A DNA stretch of 64,000 nucleotides from Rhizomys pruinosus (lineage: Eukaryota > Chordata > Mammalia > Rodentia > Spalacidae), in the NCBI GenBank assembly GCA_009823505.1, contig VZQC01011939.1:4328327-4392326 (forward strand), in the 5' to 3' direction. Both the position numbers and the translations under genes were made by a program. The notes beneath the pieces were generated by a model. It saw only the letters and a program-made list of their open reading frames with translations, had not been told where the DNA came from and searched no databases. Below, piece by piece: positions 45,876 through 58,008 of the stretch (the stretch's first letter is position 1; every line of letters starts with the position of its first letter).

Positions 45876-47844
45876 AGGGGAAAGATGCCTCTTCTTTGGC
45901 TGCCCATTTGTTGCTTGATCTAAAATTCTCTGAGCTTCAGTTTCCCTATTTATAAAATATAAAATCTGGATGCTTGGATGGCTACAATGTGACTGTACTT
46001 AGTAAGCATGCAGCATCAGAAGATGCTGGTGAACCTCCTGAAATCTTCTCTACTCAGTGAGTGCACAGTTGCCCCTCCCTGGCTACCACAAGGAGCTTAG
46101 AGTCAAATCCGACTCTCTGTGTATCCTCTGGCTGACCTCACCCAGGCTCAGAGTGAGAGGGAAACATCTCTCCATGTCCTGGTGCTGAGAGTGAGCAGGA
46201 CCCTGTCTGGCCCAGGGCCAGACTGTGGGTCTGTGGGTAGCCTGTTTCTTGGACTAATTGTTACCTTCCAGAGATGGGTGGGGCAGCTCCCAGCCTTCCC
46301 AGAATTCAGCATCAGACATGTTCTCCCCATCCTTTTCCACATAGCATGTGTCTGCAAGAGAAGGATGCAAGAAGAAGGCTCTTCCAAAACTGACCTCAGA
46401 CTATCCTCATTCACCAACCTTGAGCTCTTCAGAGAAGCAGGAGGGGAGTTCAAAATGGAATTGAGCACAGAGAAGACAGACGGACCAAGCCCTGACAGGA
46501 CCCAAGCCAAGGCTCACTGGCTACCCGCTGTTAACAGCTGCTGAAATGCCAGCAGGTTGTCTAAAGTCCCTGAGGACTGCATTACTTCCCACAGAGCACC
46601 AGCAGTGTTCTATAGATGTCTCCATCCCAGCACCCGCACACAGTAGGTGCTCAAGCACACTATTAGCAATGTCGTACCTTACCTAAAACCTCCCCAATCC
46701 TGCCCAATAAGTTGTCACATTTCTAATGGCTGCCAGCTTCTGAAATTCACCTTTCAGAAAAAAAAAAGGGAATGCAAGTGCTTGGTGGATGTATACAAAC
46801 ACACAAAATTCATCCTCAAGCTGGAACAGTGGCTTAGTCCCTAAACTGTTTGCTGTGCATAATGGTTTAAATGAGAAATGTGTTGATATTATTAAAGACT
46901 GTGGGGGAACATTTAAAGTTGGATTAAATGCATTTTGTATTATTATATGGTCATGAGCCTATGGGAGCCAAGGAGTAGAATGGAGTAGCTGAATGCAAAA
47001 TGTCTCCATAGACTGACTCCTATATTTGAACAGTTGGTCCTGAGTTAGTAGGGACCATTTACACATACTGCGCTTCCTGAAAAAGGCCAGTGCCCATGAG
47101 CTGTTGTTCAACCCACACACTGGTGAAAACTAATTTTTCAATTCACAAATTCAGACAACAAAGGAAAAGTCAAAGTGTTCCTATGCCCCAGAGGCAATGA
47201 AGGATGGCCTTTGGGCTCCCATGGCTGGGAAAACCCATGGCTACCTAGTTAAAGTCATACCCTGAAGCAGGACAGCATCCTCAGCTACCAATAGGGGAAA
47301 GAAAACTCAGGACCCTGCTCCTGGACAAAACGTCCTCACAAAGGTCAGGGGACATATTTCTCTATCGCAAAACAATGTGGATTTGATGTCTTTTTCCTCA
47401 CCTGATGGAAACTCGGGAAAGGTGCATGCTGATACTGCAGCACCGTTGCTGCAGAGTCATGTTCAGAGAGCCAGAGAGAGTTGCCCCACAGCCAGGGAGT
47501 CTCCTGCAAGATGCAATTACCTAGATAATGACAAACCTCAGGACCTTTAAACAGCAGGGACCTGACATCACTCCCATGCAAGCCTCTCTCTGTGTAGACA
47601 AAGCAGCTGGGGTCCAGGGAGACTCATTTACCATGCCCACACATAGGCTCAGTGGCATAAACAACTGGACATCATGCTCCTGAGTCCTTGGCCACCTGGG
47701 TGCAAGCTGCTGGAGGACAGGATTTGCTGGCAGGATGTAGAGTACAAAACTAGAACAAAGGGCTTTCCTATGCCATCGACTGTGACCTCTTGTGGCAATC
47801 AGTATGCTGTGCACAGTCCTGTGCCGGCTACTACACCACGTACT
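45876..47844. other. Low-repeat DNA with MIR traces
   Basis: 'CTTCAGTTTCCCTATTTATA' (about 45936) and 'CGCACACAGTAGGTGCTCAA' (about 46636-46655) are typical MIR core pieces in opposite senses. Nothing else is recognised. Confidence 0.45.
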
Positions 47845-48010
47845 TCTTCACAGTTATCACATTCCATTTCCGGTAGCCCCACAAAGAAGGTGTCATCGCT
47901 CTCTGCATGCTACAGACTGCAGGCAGGGGTTGACACCGCACCAAGGACTTGGCAAGGTCACAGACAGTAAGTGATCTTACTGAAATGGGATTGAGACCTG
48001 GCCTCTGGGT
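47845..48010 (+). repeat. MIR fragment
   Basis: 'GGTAGCCCCACAAAGAAGGT', 'GGCAAGGTCACAGACAGTAA' and 'GAAATGGGATTGAGACCTGG' match the MIR layout ('acaaccctatgaggtagg...aaggtcacacagctagtaag...ggatt'). Confidence 0.7.
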
Positions 48011-49524
48011 CTCTAAGGCCAGCCCATAGAGATCACTCCTGTGACTAGATGGGCAGAGCTGTCTCTGAAGCTGCAGTTATGGATTTTCTATCAGTCGGTG
48101 CCAACAGGACCATTCTCTAGCCCCTCTGGGATGGGCCACTACTCAGAGCTCAGCTCAGCCCCTTCTGACTCAGCCCTGAATATGAAAGGGACCATGTTAT
48201 CTGCCTGCTGGCTAACTGAGAGCAGTACAGCTAGATATATGGGGAAGGGGGGTTACTGCTTCCTACACTTTGGCTGGAGGAGAGTCCCAAAGGTCAAAGT
48301 CCCAGGGCCTTGCCTCTTCTTCCTCCATCCAGTGTCTCTGAGGTCACCCCAATGTTGCAAGATGGCTGCTTCTCCAGCCTCCTGCTTTAGTCCCAATGAA
48401 GGAAGAGAAAGGGGGGCACCAGGGAGGAAGAGGTGATCCCCAACCCGCTGTCTGTTGGTGATGGCGCTTGGTGCATATGGATGAGCCGGGAACCACCCGG
48501 AGATTTCGCTAGGAAGAGGACAGGAGGATCAGACAGAGGAGCTCCACTGAGCATCCCATGAGCAAGCCTGGCACAATCGTGTCCCAGCCCACTACACTGT
48601 AAGAACCAGGGAAAGCCAATGCTGCTGGCAGCTTTGTTGAGAGGGTGTGCTGTGGCTCCTGGGTCTGTGTGTGCATCCCTACATCCTCGCCAGGAGGGAT
48701 ATAATGGGCCCCAGGCCTCTTGGCCACCCAGGAGGAGGGTGTTGACTGCACCGTACTTCAGCTAGTCTCTCCCAGCCTGCCACATGATCCATCACCAAGC
48801 CATTGGCCACAGCACTAATTCAGCTGAGATCTTGGTCTTGCAGGAGCACAGTGTCCTGAGCTGGGACTAAACACAGGAAAGGGTCTGATGGCATCCTTGA
48901 GCGCAGCTGTGGCCGTCACAGTGCTGACCTTCCACGTTACTGAGGACGGTCTACCTTCCACCAGGTTAGAGATGGAGCAACCTTATCTGCACAGATCTCA
49001 CAGGTAAACCCATCTGAGCAGTGGCCTTCTTGGCTCCTCAGGCCCACTGCATAATAGACCTCGCCCAGTGCTCCTGGGATAGAACCTGCCAGACAGCATG
49101 ACAGGTGCCTTTGCTGACTCGGCCCCTTTTCTCCTTCACTTCTGTGGGCAAAACCCCAACAGTAGGGCCTGCACCCCCTCACACCTCCACCCCCCTGTGA
49201 GGATCTACAGCTGTCACCAGGGTGCTGCTCTGGACAATCAAGATGTCACTCTCAGAGCCACGAAGCACTCACAGCTGGGTTTTCATTTTATCCCCAAATC
49301 TCCCAGCATTTTCCAGAAATCCAGTGAGGTAAAGATGGTATCCTGAAGCTTCCAGAAGGATCCATCCTGCTTCTTGCTTAGTGTAGGAGAGGTGAAAAGG
49401 CTCTGAGCCAGGGCACAGGGGTGTGCATGGGGGCTCGTGATGATTTTGTACCAGCCCTTAGCTGAACACTTCCTACTGTGGCTCGATTGTACCTAAGATG
49501 CGTGTAACCACTCACTTTAAATAC
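48011..49524. other. Noncoding DNA
   Basis: No gene or repeat is recognised. Confidence 0.45.
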
Positions 49525-49650
49525 TGGTGTGCTGTCCTCCTGCATGCCAGGCGCTATGCTGTGCCATGTGCTTCAAATATATTGACTTCTCTGATTATAA
49601 CAGCCCCATAAGGCAGAAGAAAAGGATTCAGGCCTCAAAGCATGTGGTTG
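49525..49650 (+). repeat. MIR fragment
   Basis: 'CATGCCAGGCGCTATGCTGT', 'CATGTGCTTCAAATATATTG' and 'ACAGCCCCATAAGGCAGAAG' follow MIR ('gccaggcactgtgctaagtgctt...acaaccctatgaggta'). Confidence 0.65.
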
Positions 49651-49989
49651 AGAAGCATTAAGTCCAAATGAACAGAGACTCATGACTGGAAAAACCCAGC
49701 ATGTGAGTGCAGAAAAGCACCCAATGCCCAAAGAGCAGGCCTCTAATACACAGGTGAGATGACTACAGGGAACACCCATAGATACCCACACAGTGTTCTA
49801 AAGAGGGCCACACTTCGGGGGACAGAGATCAGCTCCCATCAAGGTGGTGGCTCAGATGTGATTTGGGAGGTGGGCATGTTCTGTATCTAGATTGACTGTG
49901 GAGGCAGAAATACGACTGTGTGTTACGAAGATGCACGCAACCACACACCTCAAATACTGGATTTTACTGTCTGTGAGCCACGGTATATA

Positions 49990-50094
49990 GACTGTCTACT
50001 CACTATGTAGACCAGGCTAGCCTTGAACTCAGAGAGATCCACCTGCTCCTACCTCCTGAGTGATGGGATCAAAGGTGTGCACCACACCCAGCCT
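49990..50094 (-). repeat. B1 SINE, partial, in a small duplication
   Basis: 'ATGTAGACCAGGCTAGCCTT', 'GAGATCCACCTGCTCCTACC' and 'TGTGCACCACACCCAGCC' are a reverse B1 lacking its 5' tail. It is joined to an LTR fragment exactly as at 52.4-52.6 kb. Confidence 0.9.
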
Positions 50095-50189
50095 CTGAGT
50101 GACTCACTTGAAAAGCACTATGTAGTCCACAATTCTGGAAGCCACTCAGCATGGCATGGGTTCTGATGAGGACCTCTGTGACTGTATCC
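50001..50189. repeat. Small segmental duplicate (partner 52420-52609)
   Basis: B1 part, then the shared junction CCTCTGAGTGACTCACTT, then LTR sequence 'TAGTCCACAATTCTGGA' and 'CCTCTGTGACTGTATC'. Because the B1/LTR junction is shared, this is a copied block and not two independent insertions. Confidence 0.85.
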
Positions 50190-51277
50190 CAACCTGAGCC
50201 CCCAAAGCACACAGCCTGGCCTGGTCTGCTGTGCACCTGCAGGAGGGTTGGGCCAGGGGTCCCTGGACATGGAGTCCCACAGAGCGGCTGGTGGCACCAG
50301 CTCCTGGCACCACTTGGCTCATCCTCACGTGCTCCACCCGACCTCTGGGATTTTCTATTTGTTCAGCCATTATCAATCAGCACATTCTACAGCCTCATGG
50401 TTAGCAAAACTACAAGTAGGAGATCCTTCCAGATGTGAACTTCAAGGAGTAGACAGGGACAGATGCTGGGATGTCAGTGGCATTTCTGAGAGCAGAGTCT
50501 GAGGAACCCCATTAGCATTCACATCAACTCCTCCTTATGGATTAACGAGGATCCCCTGTCCCCACCAGGGACCTGCTATTATTGAAGGAGGCAAAGTCTG
50601 GCTCTGTTTACACTCTGTCTTGTGCATTCACAATGAACTCCATTAGCAGAATAGTGTGTTCCTCAGCGTGGTGTGGGTGCTTCACTCCCCTCCTAACAAG
50701 AAGCCACACACTGAGGCTGGGACAGTCACAGGGCACAGTCCTATGCACCCTGCCATGTCACCAGGGCACAAGCCCAGCACCTTTCCCATGTTAGCAGAGA
50801 CAGACACAGATGCCCTCCTGTGGGAGCAGAGACACAATCACGGTGGCCCTTCTAGTACAAATTTCTACTGTTCTCACATCAGAGCTGGTCAGAGGATACT
50901 ATTAGTGACCAGAGAAAAAGGGCAGATTCTGACTCACCCCATCATACTGGCAACAGGGTTGATCTGACATCTGACGTGGCTGGCCTTGGGCTGCTGCCAT
51001 CCGGAACGATGTCCTGATCCCCTTTCCCACATGGTCCCATATGATTAGTTTCTGGGAATGGAGGTGGGCAGAGACAGGACCTACAGTTCCCTGCAAGGCT
51101 CTAAAGGAGTGGGCGGGACAAGATGACAGCTGGAGGGTTAGTGTCAGCGACCCCCGTGCCCCACACAGTGGTAGTAGAGTGTCCACCGCCAGCCATGAAG
51201 AACAGATTGACTCAGAGGACAGTGATGTGCTTGGTACTCCTCAAGAGTTCACCATCTGATGATACAAAAGATATATG
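50190..51277. other. Noncoding DNA
   Basis: No gene or repeat is recognised. Confidence 0.45.
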
Positions 51278-51352
51278 AAGGCTAAGAATGGAGCTCGGTT
51301 GACAGAGTGCTTGTCTGGTGTGCCCAAAGCCCTGGGTTCAATCCCCAGCCCT
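51278..51352 (+). repeat. ID-like SINE
   Basis: 'GAATGGAGCTCGGTTGACAG', 'AGTGCTTGTCTGGTGTGCCC' and 'GGGTTCAATCCCCAGCCCTG' match the ID/BC1-type body, with intact B-box-like GTTCAATCC. Confidence 0.8.
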
Positions 51353-51453
51353 GAATAAACAGGCATGGTGGCTCTTGGCAGGAGAATCACAATCTCTGGC
51401 TTCTGCAAGCTCAGTCTACTATACTGGGAGGGACAGTTAGAACCTGTGTTAGC

Positions 51454-51488
51454 CCCTCTCCATTGTTATAATGAAACACTGAAATCTT
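51454..51488 (-). mobile_element. MaLR LTR, end piece (antisense, split)
   Basis: 'TGTGTTAGCCCCTCTCCATT' is the reversed MaLR terminus. The same LTR resumes at 52103 and again at 52519, having been split by L1, B2 and B1 insertions. Confidence 0.6.
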
Positions 51489-52102
51489 CTTTTTTTTTCA
51501 TTTTTTTATTGATGCTTTGTGCATTTCATACATCATTTTCCAATTCAGTTCAGGCATATTTCCCTTTCCCTTCCCCCCCACCCTCACCCCAACTGAGATC
51601 ATGCATTCTGCCATAAATGTCCTGCATATTTTTCTCAGTTTTTTTTTTCATTTTTTAGCTATAAGAGATAATCCATGAGTACAAGCATCCTTCATGTAAA
51701 ACCAATTTGCAGGCTGTTGTGCCGAAACCCCCACAGCCCCACCTTCCAGCGTGTGGTGAGGGGTTGTATGTTCAATCAGGTTGATCAAATGAGAGTCCAG
51801 ACTACATTGCTGTAGTTTCATCATTCACCCCAATCGCAGCCCTTACATTCTACCACGCCCCCTCTTCCGCAGATTATTCCCTGGGCTTAGAAAAGAGGCA
51901 CAGGTAGATGAGAAGCAGATCAGTCCACTCTCTCTGGAGCTGTTGTCTTGGACTCTGGTCAATTCTGGCTGTTTCCTTTCATGGGCTGACAGTTTGTCCA
52001 GGAATAACCTTTCGATCCTACTAATGAAGCACAAGCAATTAGATATATAGGTATTTAAACAGCAGAAACAGTAGAAACACTGAAAAAGGAAGCCACCCAA
52101 TG
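51489..52102 (-). mobile_element. 5'-truncated L1-like 3' end with 16-bp target-site duplication
   Basis: On the minus strand it ends 'GCACAAAGCATCAATAAAAA' followed by an A-rich tail, preceded by a G-rich polypurine block typical of L1 3' UTRs. GAAACACTGAAATCTT flanks it exactly (51473-51488 and 52103-52118). The body (614 bp) has no L1 coding similarity I recognise, so a processed transcript of another gene is the alternative. Confidence 0.65.
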
Positions 52103-52135
52103 GAAACACTGAAATCTTAATGACTCATTTTTTTT

Positions 52136-52361
52136 CATTTTTTTAAAAAAAATATTTTTTTAATTTTTATTTTGTTTATGAGTGTATATGAGTATATTGT
52201 ATCTATGTTATTGTACCTGTATCCTGCAATGTGCATGGAAGTCAGAAGGGGGCTGGAACTGGAGTTATGGACAGTTGTTAGCCACCATGTGGGTGCTGAG
52301 ATTTGAACCCAGGTCATCTGCAAGAGAAGCCAGTGCTCTTAACCACTGAGCCATTCTCCAG
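52136..52361 (-). repeat. B2 SINE (left arm)
   Basis: Reverse B2 with A/T-rich tail, 'GGTGCTGAGATTTGAACCCA', and head 'CTTAACCACTGAGCCATTCT' plus CCAGCCCC. Mirrored at about 63162-63387. Confidence 0.92.
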
Positions 52362-52373
52362 CCCCTCTGAGTG

Positions 52374-52512
52374 ACTTTTTTTTGAGAGAGGGTCTCTCTA
52401 AAGTTCCAGCTGTCCTGGAACTCATTATGTAGACCAGGCTGGCCTTGAACTCACAGAGATCCACCTGCTCCTACCTCCCGAGTGCTAGGATCAAAGGTGT
52501 GTACACACCCAG
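52374..52512 (-). repeat. B1 SINE with target-site duplication (left arm)
   Basis: Reverse B1 between two copies of CCTCTGAGTGACT (about 52363-52375 and 52514-52526). It is inserted at the edge of the B2, inside the split LTR. Mirrored at about 63010-63149. Confidence 0.9.
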
Positions 52513-52518
52513 CCTCTG

Positions 52519-52885
52519 AGTGACTCACTTTAAAAGCACTATTTAGTCCACAATTCTGGAGGCCAATCAGCATGATATGGGTTCTGGTGAGGGCCTCTGT
52601 GACTGTATCACATCAGGGTGGATGGTGTCTTGGGAACATGTAGAGACGGAGAGTTCCTTCCCTTAGGAGGACAGCAAACAGAGCAGACTTGGCTTCTTTA
52701 CAACTTTCTACAGAGTGAAGTCAGGGACCTTCCAAAACTCCTTGGTCCCTTCTGAGGGTATGACCCCATGACCTGACAACCTCCTACTAGGCCGCATTTC
52801 TCAAAGGCCCCACCACATCTCCACAGTGAGGCCAAATTTCCGACACTTGAACCCCTGGGGAACAAATTCAAGTCCCATCTAAACA
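52519..52885 (-). mobile_element. MaLR LTR, main part (antisense)
   Basis: 'TAGTCCACAATTCTGGAGGC', 'TGACAACCTCCTACTAGGCC' and 'TCAAAGGCCCCACCACATCT' read as a MaLR LTR in reverse ('cagttctggaggc...ctcctaataccatcac...'). It continues the pieces at 51454 and 52103. Confidence 0.65.
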
Positions 52886-55270
52886 GTAGCAGAGCCCCAG
52901 AAGGTCACAGTGCTATCTCTGCTTTAGCATTCTGATCTGCAGGAGACCACAGTCCTTCAGTCCAGTCCCTGGGGCTTCTCAACATTAGACACACTAATGC
53001 CTCGGACTCCTGGCTACTGCCACAGCTCTGTTTGGCAGGAGAGGAATTCCCCATTCGATGCCACACACATGTGAGACCACGGCCCCAGAAATGTATGCAG
53101 CAGGCATTCTCTAAGTCCATGGTGACTTGAAAGTCAGGTCTGGACCAGGCTTTGGATCCCAGCATTCCTGCGGATCTTTTCCTCGGCTCTCATGTCATCA
53201 CTTGTAGGAGTTAAATCCAAACTCCACAAAGAGAATTCAGCATGTCACCAGCACCCCAGACACAGAGAGACTCTTCTCTAAATGGTAGGGTCCACCCACG
53301 GAGCCTCTATTTCTGGAAATGACACTGAACGAGGGACTGGAGCCTGCCTGGTGCCCCAGGAAGCTCACTGACACACACAAGAGGTGAAGAGTAGGAGGAA
53401 AGGCTGTGCTCCAAATCACTCCCACTCGAGCTCTGCAAAATGGGACAGTGGGTCCCAGAGCCTCCAATGCATCTGACAGGACAATAACAGTGCCCACCTG
53501 AGCCCACTTCCAGAGACTGTTGTGGGAACAGTGAGGAAACAGGGCTCCAGGGCCTCCCTCCAAGCCCCGCTGCCCTGCTCAGTGCTGCTTCTTCACCAGG
53601 ACCCACCTGTCGGCAGGTAAAGGCTTGCCTAATCCCCATGCTCTACCTCTTCTGGCAGCTCCTAGCCGCCTTCCTTATGCGCCCTGACCTCCTTCCAGGC
53701 AGGGTGACCAGACAAGAGCCTCCCCTAGCAAGCAGGTGACTGCCACCCTCCATGCCGGCGGCCTGTACTCTATTATCAAAGCTAGAACTCGCACAGGCCA
53801 TTTTACTGGGAGGGGAGACTAGCCCAAGGACATTTCTCCACATGCGCCCTCTAAGGTCAGTTGTTAATCATCCTTTCTTCCTGCATTAATGCGTCACTCA
53901 GCAGGGCTCCAGCCTCTGCCTCTGGGGTGGCTCCAGGTCACATTCTTACAGCCTCTGGGCTTTGGCGTGGCACACACCAGAGCATCCTCTTTGGCAGTCA
54001 CTGGGCCCAGCAGTCTCCAGATGTCAGAGCACAATATCTCCTGATTCACTGCGATGTCATCCCAGCTGAGTCATTTCTCATGATCAATGCCTTCCTGAGC
54101 TGCTGTCCTCCAGGCCCTCTAGGAGATAGCTGTGCCAGGCTGAACCTTGTCTATAAGTTCTCTGTCCCCTGCACGTCAGACCTATGAGGTGTGGATATTG
54201 CACATGGAGGGAGCCAACAGTTCTGACTCAAGATGGGCTCCACCAAGGTGAGTTTGTGTCCTTGAAACACAATAGAATGCTGGGGTGACAGCACACTTGG
54301 GTAACTGGAGCCCAAGGGTATGTCCTGTGTGTAGGAGAGAGCCTGGTCCCTCATGGGTATTATTTCAAAGGAATGATCCTCACTTCCTTGGGCCCCTCAC
54401 ACTGCCATGCCCCACACATACCAAGCCTTGTACCCAGCTCGTGATATAGCCAGACAGGACTCTGTGTCACTGAAAATTTGAAAGCTGACAGTTTCAATCT
54501 CTGCTACATGTCCTTAAATAACAAACAGCTAAGCGAAGCTGAGCAGGCAGGCGGGCGGGACCCGACAGACAAGCTTCTATCACTGTTCACGCAACTGCTA
54601 GCGCATGCCTGCCACACAAGGGCCCAATGATGGTTTGTTGAATAAGGAAAGAGCTCTGGGACCTAATCCATGACAAGATATTGATAGCTGTGAGATCATA
54701 GAGAAGCCATGGGTATCGGAGAGCATGTGGAAAAGGAGAAAACACATCCCAAAGGAGGGCTGGGGCAGGGCGGGGCACCACACATGTTAAATCCAGATAC
54801 CCACGCCATTACAGGACCCCAGCTGAGGCCCAAAGCGAGGACAGCACTGAGCACTGTTTATATCAACTTGTCCGGTAAATACATACTTGTGTTAAAGTTT
54901 AATTTACAACTGAAAGGCAGTAAGAGATTAGTAACTTTTATCATGAAGTGGCCTCCTCAGCATTTGATTTTCCTTTCATAGTAAATTGAGAATTGAAAGG
55001 AAGCATCTCATGGCTTCTCTGTCAACACTCCTATCAGCTTTAGGACCAACGCTGAGTAAAATAAGGATTTTGTAACCCTAACCACTGAGCCCCCCACTGA
55101 TATCGCAGTTGAGATCCCTACTAAAGAGTGAACAGGGAAAATTATAAAAGGTGAGCACACTGGACAAAGGCGTGACCTCCTAACACACAGAAAGGCCAGT
55201 GCAGCAAAGGGACATTCCTACACCCAGGCAGCCTGAAATCTGCAATGGAGAAATTGCTTTTGTCTACAGT
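52886..55270. other. Unique DNA of the left arm
   Basis: 2.4 kb without a recognisable repeat or gene, and the best region for comparing the arms. Mirrored at about 60253-62637 with only scattered single-base indels seen. Confidence 0.6.
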
Positions 55271-55281
55271 TTTACATATGG

Positions 55282-55468
55282 TTTTTTTTTGGGTTTTTTT
55301 TGTTTTGTTTTTTTTTTTTTTTTTTGGTCTTTTCGAGACAGGGTCTCCCTGTAGCCCCAGCTGTCTTGGAACTCACCTTGTAGACCAGGCTGGCCTTGAA
55401 CTCACAAAGATCCGCCTGTCTCTGCCTCACAATGCTAGGATTAAAGGCATGCGCCACCACACCCGGCT
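55282..55468 (-). repeat. B1 SINE with target-site duplication (left arm)
   Basis: Long T tail, 'GGTCTTTTCGAGACAGGGTC', 'GTAGACCAGGCTGGCCTTGA' and head 'CATGCGCCACCACACCCGGC'. TTACATATGGT occurs on both sides (55271-55281 and 55469-55479). Confidence 0.95.
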
Positions 55469-55618
55469 CTTACATATGGTATTTTAAGATGGTTGGCAGA
55501 AGAGTAAATGAAACAACAGAAATTAACATCAAGAAAAAGAACTTCAAAAAAACATGAGTAGGGAAAACTACAGATGATGGATAGAAGATGGGGGTAGACC
55601 GACCGTGGAGAGACAATT

Positions 55619-57995
55619 AGTGCACCACGGATGGAGGACTACTGCACTCACGGATGGCGGACTAGTATACTCATGGATGGAGAACTAGTGCACTCATGGA
55701 TGGAGGACTAGTGCACTCATGGATGGAGGACTAGTGTACCCACAGATGGAGGACTAGTGCACTCATGGATGGAGGACTAGTGTACCCACAGATGGAGGAC
55801 TAGTGTACCCACAGATGGAGGACTAGTGCACTCATGGATGGAGGACTAGTGTACCCACGGATGGAGGACTAGTGTACCCACAGATGGAGGACTAGTGCAC
55901 TCATGGATGGAGGACTACTGCACTCATGGATGGAGGACTAGTGCACTCATGGATGGAGGACTAGTGTACCCATGGATGGAGGACTAGTGTACCCACAGAT
56001 GGAGGACTAGTGCACTCATGGATGGAGGACTAGTGCACTCATGGATGGAGGACTAGTGCACTCACAGATGGAGGACTAGTGCACTCATGGATGGAGGACT
56101 AGTGCACTCATGGATGGAGGACTAGTGCACTCACAGATGGAGGACTAGTGCACTCATGGATGGAGGACTACTGCACTCATGGATGGAGGACTACTGCACT
56201 CACAGATGGAGGACTAGTGCACTCATGGATGGAGGACTAGTGCAATAATGGATGGAGGACTAGTGCACTCACAGATGGAGGACTAGTACACTCATGGATG
56301 GAGGACTAGTGCACTCATGGATGGAGCACTAGTGCATTCATGGATGGAGGACTAGTGTACTCATGGATGGAAGACTACTGCACTCACGGATGGAGGACTA
56401 GTGCACTCATGGATGGAGGACTACTGCACTCACAGATGGAGGACTAGTGCACTCATGGATGGAGCACTAGTGCACTCATGGATGGAGGACTAGTGCACTC
56501 ATGGATGGAGGATTAGTGCACTCACAGATAGAGGACTAGTGTACTCATGGATGGAGCACTAGTGCATTCATGGATGGAGGACTAGTGTACTCATGGATGG
56601 AGGACTAGTGCACTTATGGATGGAGGACTACTGCACTTACACATGGAGGACTAGTACACTCATGGATGCAGGACTAGTGCACTCATGGATGGAGCACTAG
56701 TGCATTCATGGATAGAGGACTAGTGTACTCATGGATGGAAGACTACTGCACTCACGGATGGAGGACTAGTGCACTCATGGATGGAGGACTACTGCACTCA
56801 CAGATGGAGGACTAGTGCACTCATGGATGGAGCACTAGTGCACTCATGGATGGAGGACTAGTGCACTCATGGATGGAGGATTAGTGCACTCACAGATAGA
56901 GGACTAGTGTACTCATGGATGGAGCACTAGTGCATTCATGGATGGAGGACTAGTGTACTCATGGATGGAGGACTAGTGCACTTATGGATGGAGGACTACT
57001 GCACTTACACATGGAGGACTAGTACACTCATGGATGCAGGACTAGTGCACTCATGGATGGAGCACTAGTGCATTCATGGATAGAAGACTAGTGTACTCAT
57101 GGATGGAAGACTACTGCACTCACGGATGGAGGACTAGTGCACTCATGGATGGAGGACTACTGCACTCACAGATGGAGGACTAGTACACTCATGGATGGAG
57201 CACTAGTGCACTCATGGATGGAGGACTAGTGCACTCATGGATGGAGGATTAGTGCACTCACAGATGGAGGACTAGTGTACTCATGGATGGAGCACTAGTG
57301 CATTCATGGATGGAGGACTAGTGCATTCATGGATGGAGGACTAGTGTACTCATGGATGGAGGACTACTGTACTCACAGATGGAGGACTAGTGCACTCATG
57401 GATGGAGGACTAGTGCACTTATGGATGGAGGACTACTGCACTCACACATGGAGGACTAGTGCACTCATGGATGGAGGACTAGTGCACTCACAGATGGAGG
57501 ACTAGTGTACTCCTGGATGGAGGACTAGTGTACCCACAGATGGAGGTCTAGTGCACTCATGGATGGAGGACTAGTGTACTCATGGATGGAGGACTAGTGT
57601 ACCCATGGATGGAGGACTAGGGTACTCCTGGATGGAGGACTACTAGTATACTCATGGATGGAGGACTACTGCACTCACAGATAGAGGACTAGTATACTCA
57701 TGGATGGAGGACTAGTGTACCCGTGGATGGAGGACTAGGGCACTCATGGATGAAGGACTACTAGTATACTCATGGATGGAGGACTACTGCACTCACAGAT
57801 GGAGGACTAGTACACTCATGAATGGAGGACTAGTGTACTCATGGATGGAGCACTAGTGTACTCATGGATGGAGGACTAGGGCACTCATGGATGGAGGACT
57901 AGTGCACTCATGGATGGAGGACTAGTACACTCATGGATGGAGGACTAGTGCACTCATGGATGGAGCACTAGTGTACTCATGGATGGAGGACTAGT
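55619..57995 (+). repeat. 23-bp minisatellite, left array
   Basis: About 103 units of core GCACTCATGGATGGAGGACT plus AGT. Every unit carries ACTAGT or the variant ACTACT. Common variants are CACAGATGG, GTACTC, GTACCCA and GGAGCACT. A 16-unit (368-bp) higher-order pattern repeats in 56.2-57.3 kb. Confidence 0.97.
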
Positions 57996-58008
57996 ACACT
58001 AGTCCTCC
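57985..58008. other. Centre of the palindrome
   Basis: GGAGGACTAGT, two bases (AC), then ACTAGTCCTCC. The minisatellite reverses orientation here with no unique spacer. The symmetry centre is between 57996 and 57997. Confidence 0.95.

Larger units (their letters stand above)
51511..57995 (+). repeat. Large palindrome, left arm
   Basis: Every recognisable element from the L1-like end through B2, B1, LTR, unique DNA, B1 and minisatellite recurs in reverse order and orientation at 57998-64000. Outside the minisatellite, paired coordinates sum to about 115523 throughout. The arm may begin before 51511, because the window cuts off its partner. Confidence 0.97.

Noticed and set aside
52905..54187. 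Conserved gene family, because identical frames occur at 52.9-54.2 kb and 61.3-62.6 kb
   Set aside because: The identity comes from the palindrome duplicating all DNA, not from selection on proteins. The frames sit on both strands and overlap.
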